DNA from: Phaeovulum sp.
Lineage (GTDB): Bacteria > Pseudomonadota > Alphaproteobacteria > Rhodobacterales > Rhodobacteraceae
Reading direction: 5' to 3'
Length of the DNA stretch: 64,000 nt
Assembly: GCF_030684035.1 (NCBI RefSeq)
Contig: NZ_JAUXPI010000002.1
Coordinates: 62,001 to 126,000, forward strand
Part shown: piece by piece, positions 56,962-64,000 of the stretch
Numbering within the stretch: position 1 is the stretch's first letter
Layout: each line of letters opens with the position of its first letter
Position numbers and translations under genes: made by a program
Notes under the pieces: generated by a model
Database searches by the model: none
The model's input: only the letters and a program-made list of their open reading frames with translations
Told to the model about the DNA's origin: nothing

Positions 56962-57909
56962 CTAGACGCGGCTCAAAGTGCAGAGCGGCGTCAGGCGGCG
57001 AACATCGGCGGCGCGGCAAAGCTGCGTCGCCGCAGTCGCTACCGCAGAGCTTGCCGCTGCCGCGCCGATCTGCAGCGCCCGTTCGGGCCGGTCGCCACGG
57101 CTGAGCGCCAGCGTGAAAGCCCCCACCAGACTGTCGCCCGCGCCGACCTTTGATAGCACCGGCACCTTTGCCGCCGCCGCGTGCCAGCGCCCTTCGGCAC
57201 TGGCCAGCACCGAGCCATCGGCACCGCGCGCCACAATCACGATGTCGGCGACCCGGCGCATCACCAGAGACTGCGCGAAATCGGCGCTGTCCGCGCGGCC
57301 CGGCAGGGCGTGCCCGGCCAGCTCTTCCGCCTCTTCGCCATCCATCCGCAACACATGCGCGGGGGCCGAGTGCGCAGCCAGCAGATGGTGCAACGCCTTG
57401 CCAGAGGTATCCAGGATGAGCCGCGCCCCGGCGCGTTTGATCCGCGCCGCAAGATGGGCTGGAAAATCATCCGGCACCCCCGGCGGCTGGCTGCCCGAAA
57501 GCACCACATAGCCACCCCGAGGGGCTGCCCGCGCGATTCTCGAAAGTGCCGCGGTCACCGATTTTGCCGGCCAGGTCGGGCCAGGCATCACAAAGCGGTA
57601 TTGCTTGCCGCTGGAATTCTCGAGAACCGAAAAACTTTGCCGCGTCTCACCCGGCGAAGGAAAGGGTGCCAGGCCGATACCGGCCTCGGCCAGAAGATGC
57701 ACCAGCTTGTCGCCCATCGGCCCGCCCACAGCGACAAAGGCGGTGGAATGGCCGCCCAGAATGGTGATCGTGCGGCTCACGTTGATGCCGCCGCCACCGG
57801 GGTCGGTATCGGGGCGCGCGCAGCGCAGCTTGCGGTCAGGGTCAACCACATCAGTCGTGGTCGCGAAATCGACCGTCGGGTTGAGTGTCACAGTCAGGAT
57901 CGGATTCAT
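56962..57909 (-). CDS. PfkB-family sugar kinase (1-phosphofructokinase/Pfk-2-like)
   Basis: A 315-residue ribokinase-fold kinase. MNPILTVTLNPTVDFATTTDVV at the N terminus and PGGGGINVSRTI are hallmarks of the FruK/LacC/PfkB subgroup that phosphorylates fructose-1- or fructose-6-phosphate. The catalytic Asp and anion hole are in KVGAGDSLVGAF near residue 250. No PTS or fructose genes lie nearby, so 6-phosphofructokinase activity (Pfk-2 like) is as likely as FruK. The start at 57909 is after GGGGGCAGG. Confidence 0.85.
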   Translation of the reverse strand: MNPILTVTLNPTVDFATTTDVVDPDRKLRCARPDTDPGGGGINVSRTITILGGHSTAFVAVGGPMGDKLVHLLAEAGIGLAPFPSPGETRQSFSVLENSSGKQYRFVMPGPTWPAKSVTAALSRIARAAPRGGYVVLSGSQPPGVPDDFPAHLAARIKRAGARLILDTSGKALHHLLAAHSAPAHVLRMDGEEAEELAGHALPGRADSADFAQSLVMRRVADIVIVARGADGSVLASAEGRWHAAAAKVPVLSKVGAGDSLVGAFTLALSRGDRPERALQIGAAAASSAVATAATQLCRAADVRRLTPLCTLSRV

Positions 57910-58022
57910 CGCCTGCCCCCGAGCAAATTTTGCAGTGACAGTGCCACCAATATGCGGCGGTTCCAAGTGGTGGCGCTAACAATTCCGCACCTGCGGCGCT
58001 TTCGCCGCGGGCCGGGGCGGCG

Positions 58023-58430
58023 CTATTCCCACCAGCGGTCGATTGCCGCAATGTCATCATCCGACCAGCCGAAGTGATGCGCCATTTCATGCACCATCAC
58101 ATGCGCCACCAGCGCCCCAAGCGCGATGTCGCCGCGCGCCGCCCATTCATCAAGGATCGGGCGACGGAACAGCCAGATCACATCCGGGCCGATCAGCTGA
58201 TCCATCACCGATTTCTGGGTCAGCGGGATGCCGTCATATAGCCCGGTCAACTCGAACCCGTCCTCGATCTGCATCTCGTCAAGCATTTCGTCGGAGGCGA
58301 AATCCTCGACCCGCAGCACAATGCCCGCTGCCTGCGCGGCAAATGCCACGGGCAGGGCGGCGCGCGCCGCCTCGGCCATAGCCTCGATCTCGTCCAGCCC
58401 CGGCGCGCAGCGCCTTGTCCATTCGCCCAT
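58023..58430 (-). CDS. metallopeptidase family protein (zincin, DUF1025-type)
   Basis: A 135-residue minimal zincin. The HEMAHHFGWSDDD block at residues about 114-126 gives HExxH, with a further Asp downstream as third ligand. An acidic first half with LTGLYDGIPLTQKSV matches the small metallopeptidase family (PF06262). No substrate is known. Starts at 58430 or 58442 are both possible. It is divergent from gltX. Confidence 0.85.
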   Translation of the reverse strand: MGEWTRRCAPGLDEIEAMAEAARAALPVAFAAQAAGIVLRVEDFASDEMLDEMQIEDGFELTGLYDGIPLTQKSVMDQLIGPDVIWLFRRPILDEWAARGDIALGALVAHVMVHEMAHHFGWSDDDIAAIDRWWE

Positions 58431-58507
58431 GTCCGCCCCCATTCCCCCCCCGATATGGACAAAAGCCGCGCCGTATGAAAGAGCGAGGCCAACGAGGAGT
58501 GCCCGAA

Positions 58508-59836
58508 ATGTCCACCGTCACCCGCTTTGCCCCTTCGCCCACCGGTTATATCCATGTCGGTAACCTGCGCACGGCACTGATGGCCTATCTGATTGCGCGC
58601 AAGTCGGGAGGGCAGTTCATTCTGCGCCTCGACGATACCGACCGCGAACGTTCAAAGGTCGAATACGCCGACGCGATCATGGAAGACCTCGAATGGCTTG
58701 GTCTTACATGGGATCGGCTGGAACGGCAGTCGGAGCGGTTTGACCGTTACGAGGCGGCGGCGGAAAGCCTGCGCAGCATGGGCAGGTTCTATGAATGCTT
58801 CGAAAGCCCGGTTGAGCTCGATCTGAAACGCAAGAAACAGCTCAACATGCACAAGCCCCCGGTCTATGACCGCAGCGCGCTGGGCCTGACCGACTTTGAA
58901 AAGGATCGGCTGCGCGAGGAAGGGCGCGAGGGCTACTGGCGCTTTCTGCTCGATCAGGAACGGATCGAGTGGATCGATGGCATCATGGGGCCGATCTCGA
59001 TCGATGCGGGCAGCCTGTCGGACCCGGTGCTGATCCGCGCCGACGGACAGGTGCTTTACACCTTTGCCTCCTCGGTCGATGACCTCCAGATGGGGGTCAC
59101 CCATATCGTGCGCGGTGCCGACCATGTGACCAACACCGCCACCCAGATCCAGATCATGCGCGCCCTTGGCGGGCAGGTGCCGAGCTTTGCGCACCACAGC
59201 CTGCTGACCGGGCCGCAGGGGGAAGAGCTTTCCAAGCGCCTCGGCACGCTTTCCTTGCGCGATCTGCGCGCGCGCGGCGTTGCCCCCGAGGCGCTCTTGA
59301 GCCTGATGGCGCGGCTCGGCTCCAGCCAGCCGGTCGAATTGCGCATGAGCCTTGCGGAGATAGCCGAGGGGTTCGAACTGTCGCAGTTTGGCGCGGCACC
59401 GACCAAGCTCGACCCGGAAGACCTGATGCCGCTCACCCGCGAACGCAACCAGCGGCTGCCATTTTCGGCGGTGGCCGAGCGGGTTGCCGGGCTGGGTATT
59501 CCGGCGGCGATTGCCGAGCGGTTCTGGGCGGTGGCGAGCAAGAACATCACCGTTCTGGATGATCTGGCACCCTGGGCGGCGCTGGTGCTGGAAGGTGCCA
59601 AACCGGTGGTCGATGCCGAAGACGCCGAATTCATCGCCGCAGCGATGCGGCTGCTGCCCGCCCCGCCCTATGATGCGAGCACCTGGGGCAGCTGGACGGC
59701 TGCGGTGAAAGCGGCGACGGGGCGCAAGGGCAAGGAGCTGTTCATGCCGCTGCGCAAGGCGCTGACCGGGCAGGCGCACGGGCCGGAGATGGCCGAGCTG
59801 ATGCCGCTTTTGCAAAAGGTCCGCCGCACCGGCTGA
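58508..59836 (+). CDS. gltX: glutamyl-tRNA synthetase
   Basis: A 442-residue class I synthetase. The HIGH-type motif is HVGN in APSPTGYIHVGNLRTA (residues about 8-23), and the KMSKS-type motif is LSKRLG in GEELSKRLGTLS near residue 240. The C-terminal anticodon-binding bundle is short. The length suits the second GltX of alphaproteobacteria, which often carry two copies, one charging tRNA-Gln for GatCAB; which role applies cannot be told from one window. The start at 58508 follows GAGGAG. Confidence 0.95.
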   Translation: MSTVTRFAPSPTGYIHVGNLRTALMAYLIARKSGGQFILRLDDTDRERSKVEYADAIMEDLEWLGLTWDRLERQSERFDRYEAAAESLRSMGRFYECFESPVELDLKRKKQLNMHKPPVYDRSALGLTDFEKDRLREEGREGYWRFLLDQERIEWIDGIMGPISIDAGSLSDPVLIRADGQVLYTFASSVDDLQMGVTHIVRGADHVTNTATQIQIMRALGGQVPSFAHHSLLTGPQGEELSKRLGTLSLRDLRARGVAPEALLSLMARLGSSQPVELRMSLAEIAEGFELSQFGAAPTKLDPEDLMPLTRERNQRLPFSAVAERVAGLGIPAAIAERFWAVASKNITVLDDLAPWAALVLEGAKPVVDAEDAEFIAAAMRLLPAPPYDASTWGSWTAAVKAATGRKGKELFMPLRKALTGQAHGPEMAELMPLLQKVRRTG

Positions 59837-59845
59837 GGCGGCGCG

Positions 59846-59894
59846 CCGGGGGTTTTGCACCCCCGGACCCCCGCAGGGTATTTGCGCGTAGAAG
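59846..59894. repeat. dispersed intergenic repeat, copy c
   Basis: After the gltX stop: CCGGGGGTTTTGCACCCCCGG hairpin, then ACCCCCGCAGGGTATTTGCGCGTAGAAGA. Same arrangement as copy a and reverse of copy b. Confidence 0.65.
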
Positions 59895-59967
59895 ACTCGA
59901 CATTCGCGCGTCTTCATTGCATGCGGGTTTTCGTCGGCGCGGGGGCAGAAGCCCACGGCCATTGCCG

Positions 59968-60000
59968 AAATGAAAACGGGGCGAGCCGCAGCCCGCCCCG
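59968..60000 (-). terminator. intrinsic terminator of the second cspA
   Basis: Minus-strand stem CGGGGCG (60000-59994)/CGCCCCG (59983-59977) followed by TTTTCATTTC, about 22 bp after the cold-shock gene stop. Confidence 0.7.
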
Positions 60001-60021
60001 CCTCAAACCCGGTGCCCGAAA

Positions 60022-60228
60022 TCAGGCCAGCGCGAGGTTGGTGGCCGATTCGCGGCCGTCGCGGCTGGTTTCGATGTCGAAGGTCACTTTCTGACCATCG
60101 TTCAGCGCGCGGATGCCGGCGCGTTCAACCGCCGAAATGTGCACGAACACGTCTTTCTTGCCGCCATCGGGGGCAATGAAGCCGAAACCTTTGGTGGTGT
60201 TGAACCATTTCACGGAGCCAGTGGCCAT
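60022..60228 (-). CDS. cspA: cold-shock protein (CspA family), second copy
   Basis: A 68-residue cold-shock domain with intact RNP1 (KGFGFI) and RNP2 (VFVHI). It is a close paralogue of the gene at 25526-25732; they differ mainly after residue 38. The start has a strong AAGGAGATATC site. The 300-bp region upstream may hold the promoter and untranslated leader. Confidence 0.94.
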   Translation of the reverse strand: MATGSVKWFNTTKGFGFIAPDGGKKDVFVHISAVERAGIRALNDGQKVTFDIETSRDGRESATNLALA

Positions 60229-60531
60229 CGTGATATCTCCTTCAATATGCCACCCGCGAGATTGCGGCGGCCCGGCTCAGTCAGTGCAGAATCGAAAGAC
60301 TGGCCGATGAAGGAACAGTGTCGATCAGATAACATCGCGCCGCTGATATGGGCGCGCTGCGGGCAAAACTCAAGATGGTTTCTGCGGTCGCAGCAAGATT
60401 CACGCGCCGCCGCCAGCCTTGCCAGAATGCCAACCGCCCCCGCCACTTCGGGCGAAATACCGCTGATTTTCTGTTCAATACGGCTTTTCTCTGCCAGCAT
60501 CGGCGGCAATGCTGCGGCAAAGGGGAACATC
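60229..60531. other. intergenic region between divergent cspA and arginase genes
   Basis: 303 bp without a recognisable gene; frames on both strands are short and match nothing known. It should carry the promoters of the second cspA and of rocF. No clear promoter pair, repeat or operator was recognised. Confidence 0.4.
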
Positions 60532-61458
60532 ATGCAAAGACACTGCATTCTGATCGGGGCACCAGTCGATAGCGGGCAGCGCCATGCCGGCTGTCTGATG
60601 GGGCCGGCGGCCTACCGCGTTGCCGGGCTGGCGGCAACGCTGACCGAGCTTGGCCATAAGGTCAGCGACCATGGCGATGTGGTGCCCGGGCCCGCGCCCG
60701 CGCTGCACTGCGCCAACCCGGCGGTACACCATCTGGGCGAGATTGTCGCCTGGACCGCGGCGCTTGCGGCAGCGGCGCGGGCGGGCATGGCAGCGGGCCT
60801 CCCGATCTTTCTGGGCGGCGATCACGCGCTGTCGCTTGGCACGGTCTCGGGCGTGGCGGGGCATGCAGCGGCGCTGGGGCGGCCGCTTTTCGTGCTCTGG
60901 CTTGATGCGCATACCGATTTTCATTCGGTCGAAACCACCCAGAGCGGCAATCTGCACGGCACCCCGATGGCCTATATTGCCGGGCGCGAGGGCTTTGCCC
61001 CCTTCCCCCCCTTCCCGGCACCGGTGCCCGGCAAAAACATCTGCATGTTCGGCATCCGCTCGGTTGACCCCGCCGAGCATGACGCGCTGCTTGCCCGCGA
61101 CATCGAGATCAATGACATGCGGGTGCTGGATGAGCGCGGCATCATCGCGCCCCTGCGCGAATTTCTGGCCCGTGTCGCCGCTGCGAACGGGCTGCTGCAT
61201 GTGTCGCTCGATGTCGATTTTCTCGACCCGGCGATCGCGCCTGCGGTCGGCACCACCGTGCCCGGCGGCACCACCTTTCGCGAAGCGCATCTGGTGATGG
61301 AACTGCTGCATGAAAGCGGCCTTGTCAGCTCGCTCGATCTGGTCGAGCTCAACCCGTTCCTTGATGACCGGGGTCGCACCGCGCGGCTGATGGTCGATCT
61401 TGTCGGCTCGCTGATGGGCCGCAAGGTGTTCGACCGCCCGACCCGGGGCTTTGCATGA
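60532..61458 (+). CDS. rocF: arginase
   Basis: A 308-residue binuclear manganese hydrolase splitting arginine to ornithine and urea. Metal-binding motifs are GGDHALS (near residue 98), WLDAHTDFH (near 123) and SLDVDFLDP (near 226). The start at 60532 follows AAAGGGGA. Its stop overlaps the ocd start (ATGA), so ornithine is passed directly to the next enzyme of the pathway; a divergent Lrp-type gene lies downstream. Confidence 0.95.
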   Translation: MQRHCILIGAPVDSGQRHAGCLMGPAAYRVAGLAATLTELGHKVSDHGDVVPGPAPALHCANPAVHHLGEIVAWTAALAAAARAGMAAGLPIFLGGDHALSLGTVSGVAGHAAALGRPLFVLWLDAHTDFHSVETTQSGNLHGTPMAYIAGREGFAPFPPFPAPVPGKNICMFGIRSVDPAEHDALLARDIEINDMRVLDERGIIAPLREFLARVAAANGLLHVSLDVDFLDPAIAPAVGTTVPGGTTFREAHLVMELLHESGLVSSLDLVELNPFLDDRGRTARLMVDLVGSLMGRKVFDRPTRGFA

Positions 61459-62498
61459 CCAGCCCATCGCGCCTTGCGCTGGTGCCCTTCGTTTCGGTCG
61501 CCAACATGATGCGGCTGGTACATCACATCGGGCTGGAACCCATGCTGGTCGAGCTTGCCGGCGAGATCGAGGCAGATTTCCGCCGCTGGCCCGCCTTCGA
61601 CAAGACGCCGCGCGTGGCCAGCCATTCCGAGGTCGGGGTGATCGAGCTCATGCCCACGTCGGACGGCGAAACCTATGGCTTCAAATATGTGAACGGCCAC
61701 CCCAAGAACATGCGCGAGGGGTTGCAGACGGTGACCGCCTTCGGCCTGCTGGCCGATGTGAACACCGGCTACCCCTTGCTGCTCAGCGAGATGACCCTGC
61801 TCACCGCCTTGCGCACCGCCGCCACCTCGGCAATGGCGGCAAAATGGCTCGCCCCGCAAGGCGCGCGGGTGATGGCGCTGATTGGCAACGGCGCGCAATC
61901 GGAGTTTCAGGCGCTCGCCTTTCGGGCGCTCTGCGGCATCGAGGAGCTTCGGCTTTACGATATCGACCCGGCGGCGACGGCGAAATGCGCGGCAAACCTT
62001 GCCGGAACCGGGCTGAAGCTGGTGCCATGCCAGAGCGCCGAGGCCGCCATCGAGGGGGCCGACATCATCACCACCTGCACCGCCGACAAGCACTTTGCGA
62101 CGATCCTGAGCGACAACATGGTGGGTGCGGGCGTGCACCTCAATGCCATCGGCGGCGATTGCCCCGGCAAGACCGAACTGGCACCCGGCATTCTGCTGCG
62201 CGCTTCGGTATTCGTCGAATACCCCGAACAGACCCGGATCGAGGGCGAAATTCAGCAGATGCCCGCCGATTTTCCGGTAACCGAGCTCTGGCAGGTCATT
62301 ACCGGGCAGGCACCGGGGCGGCGGGATCGCGCCGAGGTGACGCTGTTCGACGGCGTCGGCTTCGCGGTCGAAGATTTCTCGGCGCTGCGCTATGTGCTGC
62401 GGCGGATCAAGGGCACCGGGCTTTATGACGATCTCGACATGATCGCCGACCCCGACGAGCCACGCGATCTTTACGGCATGCTGATGCGGGCGCGGTAG
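61455..62498 (+). CDS. ocd: ornithine cyclodeaminase
   Basis: A 347-residue NAD-dependent enzyme converting ornithine to proline and ammonia. VMALIGNGAQSEFQALAFRALCGIEELRLYDID is the Rossmann region; KYVNGHPKN and VNTGYPLLLSEMTLLTALRTAATSAMAAK match true bacterial ornithine cyclodeaminases (OcD), unlike the shorter family member at 15.0-15.9 kb. It is translationally coupled to arginase for arginine to proline catabolism. Confidence 0.94.
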   Translation: MTSPSRLALVPFVSVANMMRLVHHIGLEPMLVELAGEIEADFRRWPAFDKTPRVASHSEVGVIELMPTSDGETYGFKYVNGHPKNMREGLQTVTAFGLLADVNTGYPLLLSEMTLLTALRTAATSAMAAKWLAPQGARVMALIGNGAQSEFQALAFRALCGIEELRLYDIDPAATAKCAANLAGTGLKLVPCQSAEAAIEGADIITTCTADKHFATILSDNMVGAGVHLNAIGGDCPGKTELAPGILLRASVFVEYPEQTRIEGEIQQMPADFPVTELWQVITGQAPGRRDRAEVTLFDGVGFAVEDFSALRYVLRRIKGTGLYDDLDMIADPDEPRDLYGMLMRAR

Positions 62499-62535
62499 GC
62501 GGGGGGTCGGGGGACCCGGGCTGAAACCTTGCCAA

Positions 62536-62580
62536 AGTCTTATGGTTTTTTAAAGTATATAATATTGTCAGTTAGTTACA
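62536..62580. other. AT-rich island with consensus -10 box
   Basis: A roughly 45-bp stretch including TATGGTTTTTTAAAG and TATATAATATTG stands out against a GC-rich genome. TATAAT (62558-62563) is a perfect -10 hexamer, but no -35 lies at 16-18 bp. It separates the convergent ocd and lrp genes. Confidence 0.5.
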
Positions 62581-62582
62581 CA

Positions 62583-62602
62583 CGATAACACGCGTGTTAT
62601 CG
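62583..62602. promoter_or_regulatory. perfect 20-bp palindrome between ocd and lrp
   Basis: CGATAACACG/CGTGTTATCG is a perfect 20-bp palindrome, 7 bp from the lrp stop. It may be a regulator site or a short hairpin ending lrp transcription (the minus-strand continuation TGTGTAACTAAC has no T-run). Confidence 0.5.
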
Positions 62603-62609
62603 CTGCCGC

Positions 62610-63044
62610 TCAGGGTTTCGCACCCGGGCGGCGCGTGGTCAGCATCAGGCTGGTTTCCGAGGTGGTGACACCCTCGATGCGCCGGATCTGCGACAGCGTG
62701 TCATCAAGCTCGGCTAGGGTTCTGGCCCCGAGTTCCGCGATCAGGTCCCATTTTCCATTCGTGGAATGCACCGCCTGCACCGAAGCCAGCCCCATCAGCC
62801 GCGCCACGATCCTGTCGGTGCCGCGGCCTTCGATCCCCAGCATCATCAACCCGCGCACCGGCGATGCGGTCACATCGGCCCGCGTCAGCACGGTAAAGCC
62901 GGAAATCTCCCCCCGCGTCACCAGCCGCTCCATCCGCGCCCTGACCGTCGCGCGGGAAAGGCCGAGCACCAGCGCGAGGTCGGAAAGCGACGCCCGCCCG
63001 TCGCGGCGCAAGGCCGCGATCAGGCGTTGATCGGTGTCGTCCAT
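62610..63044 (-). CDS. Lrp/AsnC-family transcriptional regulator
   Basis: A 144-residue regulator. The N-terminal winged helix (DDTDQRLIAALRRDGRASLSDLALVLGLSRATVRARMERL) is followed by a RAM/AsnC ligand domain with MMLGIEGRGTDRIVARLMGLASVQAVHSTNGKWDLIAEL. Position next to arginase, OCD and a GABA-type aminotransferase suggests amino-acid-dependent control of arginine/ornithine use. It follows the aminotransferase gene by 2 bp on the same strand. Confidence 0.9.
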   Translation of the reverse strand: MDDTDQRLIAALRRDGRASLSDLALVLGLSRATVRARMERLVTRGEISGFTVLTRADVTASPVRGLMMLGIEGRGTDRIVARLMGLASVQAVHSTNGKWDLIAELGARTLAELDDTLSQIRRIEGVTTSETSLMLTTRRPGAKP

Positions 63045-63046
63045 CG

Positions 63047-64000
63047 CTAGGCCCGCGCCGCCAGCATCGAGGCTTCGAGAATGTCGAGCGCCTCGTCAAA
63101 GACCGCGTCCGGAATGGTCAGCGGCGCGAGGAAGCGGATCACGTTGCCATAGACCCCGCAGGTGAGCAGGATCAGGCCGCGCTTCAGCGCCTCTTCCCGC
63201 ACCCGGTTGGTGAAGGCCGGGTTCGGCTCGGCCTTGCCCGCCACGTTGAATTCAACCGCGTTCATGAAGCCGGGGCCGCGGATATCGACAATTTCCGGCA
63301 CCCCGTCGCGCATCCCCGCCAGCCGCTGTTTCAGCCGCTGCCCAAGCCGGGTGGCGCGCTCGCAAAGCTGCTCATCCTCGATCACGTCAAGCACCGCATG
63401 CGCTGCGGCCACGCCCAGCGGGTTGCCTGCGTAGGTGCCGCCAAGGCCGCCGGGGTTGGGGCTGTCCATGATCTCGGCGCGGCCGGTAACTGCCGAGATC
63501 GGCAAGCCGCCGCCCAGCCCCTTGGCCATGCAGGTGATGTCGGCTGCCACCCCGTGGTGCTCCATCGCGAACATCTTGCCGGTGCGGGCAAATCCGGTCT
63601 GCACCTCGTCGGCGATCAGCACGATGCCGTGCTGGTCGCAGACCCTGCGCAGCGCCGCCATGAAACCCGCCGGGGCCTCGTAGAACCCGCCCTCGCCCTG
63701 CACCGGCTCGACGATGATCGCGGCAACACGCGCGGGTTCCAGATCGGCCTTGAACAGGCGATCAAGCGCTGCCAGCGCGTCGTCGGTAGAGGTGCCATGC
63801 AGCGCAACCGGAAACGGCAGGTGCCACACGTCGCCCATCATCGGCCCGAAACCCGCCTTGTAGGGCTGCACCTTGCCGGTCAGCGCCATGCCCATGAAGG
63901 TGCGGCCATGAAAGCCGCCCGCAAATGCCACGACAGCCGCGCGCCCGGTGTAATGGCGGGCGATCTTGACCGCGTTTTCCACCGCCTCGGCGCCGGTGGT
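63047..64000 (-). CDS. gabT: 4-aminobutyrate aminotransferase-like class III aminotransferase (5' end outside window)
   Basis: The C-terminal 317 codons of a PLP-dependent aminotransferase; the gene continues beyond the window edge, which reads TTGAEAVENAVKIAR, the PLP-phosphate site. VLIADEVQTGFARTGKMFAMEH holds the PLP Asp, and DITCMAKGLGGGLPISAVTG the Schiff-base Lys. This pattern fits 4-aminobutyrate--2-oxoglutarate transaminase, but ornithine or other omega-amino acids are possible given the neighbours. Next gene is the Lrp regulator. Confidence 0.88.
   Translation of the reverse strand, partial: TTGAEAVENAVKIARHYTGRAAVVAFAGGFHGRTFMGMALTGKVQPYKAGFGPMMGDVWHLPFPVALHGTSTDDALAALDRLFKADLEPARVAAIIVEPVQGEGGFYEAPAGFMAALRRVCDQHGIVLIADEVQTGFARTGKMFAMEHHGVAADITCMAKGLGGGLPISAVTGRAEIMDSPNPGGLGGTYAGNPLGVAAAHAVLDVIEDEQLCERATRLGQRLKQRLAGMRDGVPEIVDIRGPGFMNAVEFNVAGKAEPNPAFTNRVREEALKRGLILLTCGVYGNVIRFLAPLTIPDAVFDEALDILEASMLAARA

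Overview
The window is GC-rich chromosomal DNA from an alphaproteobacterium, almost certainly of the family Rhodobacteraceae (Rhodobacter/Paracoccus/Roseobacter type). Support comes from the gene content and order: the phaZ/phaC/phaP/phaR block, a split hisB-hisH...hisA-hisF-hisE cluster, an mreBCD-mrdA-rodA operon behind leuA, a MetRS with an altered KMSKS loop, an MbfA-type ferritin/VIT1 fusion, and dispersed intergenic repeats of a kind I recall from this family. Genes are dense and many neighbours overlap by the 4-bp ATGA stop/start.

Layout. 0.1-7.2 kb: thioesterase, MFS exporter, MepA endopeptidase, phytase-like esterase, YhhQ queuosine-precursor transporter, a structured small RNA unit, ArfB ribosome rescue, Nudix hydrolase and a PitA phosphate transporter. 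7.2-15.9 kb: NAD salvage (pncB, pncA), MbfA iron exporter, nitroreductase, GDCCVxC cysteine protein, pyruvyl transferase, AEC exporter, S-formylglutathione hydrolase, YaiI, HAD hydrolase and an OCD-family enzyme. 16-19.9 kb: metG, SDR and MFS. 19.9-21.7 kb is a decayed patch: an RTX-type fragment, a 12-bp tandem repeat, a frameshifted imuA-like remnant, tRNA-Leu(UAA) and two fused IS3-type tails. 21.7-28.8 kb: ABC exporter, acyl-CoA synthetase, cold-shock gene, thrS and an alpha/beta hydrolase. 28.9-34.7 kb: the polyhydroxyalkanoate block (phaZ divergent from phaC, then phaP and phaR) and a class III aminotransferase. 34.9-41.4 kb: histidine genes on the minus strand interrupted by plus-strand transporter genes and a DUF2147 gene, then GhrA. 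41.4-48.9 kb: the rod-shape operon and leuA with a leucine-rich leader peptide. 48.9-52.6 kb: a TetR-HlyD-ABC drug-efflux operon. 53-60.2 kb: MORN protein, nadE, a membrane protein, a PfkB kinase, a zincin, gltX and a second cspA. 60.5-64 kb: arginase, ornithine cyclodeaminase, an Lrp regulator and a truncated gabT-like gene, that is, arginine/ornithine catabolism.

The most notable non-coding signals are (i) a leaderless-looking 33-codon leader upstream of leuA ending in four consecutive Leu codons, with mutually exclusive RNA pairings that could expose or hide the leuA ribosome site; (ii) a promoter-to-terminator RNA unit at about 4.48-4.70 kb with an extended Shine-Dalgarno, an 18-codon reading frame and competing helices; (iii) two exact CTGC-N3-GCAG sites before phaP; (iv) palindromic operators before the GDCCVxC gene, before the tetR gene and beside the lrp gene; and (v) a dispersed repeat family placed just after stop codons. 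No CRISPR array, prophage or intact transposon was seen.
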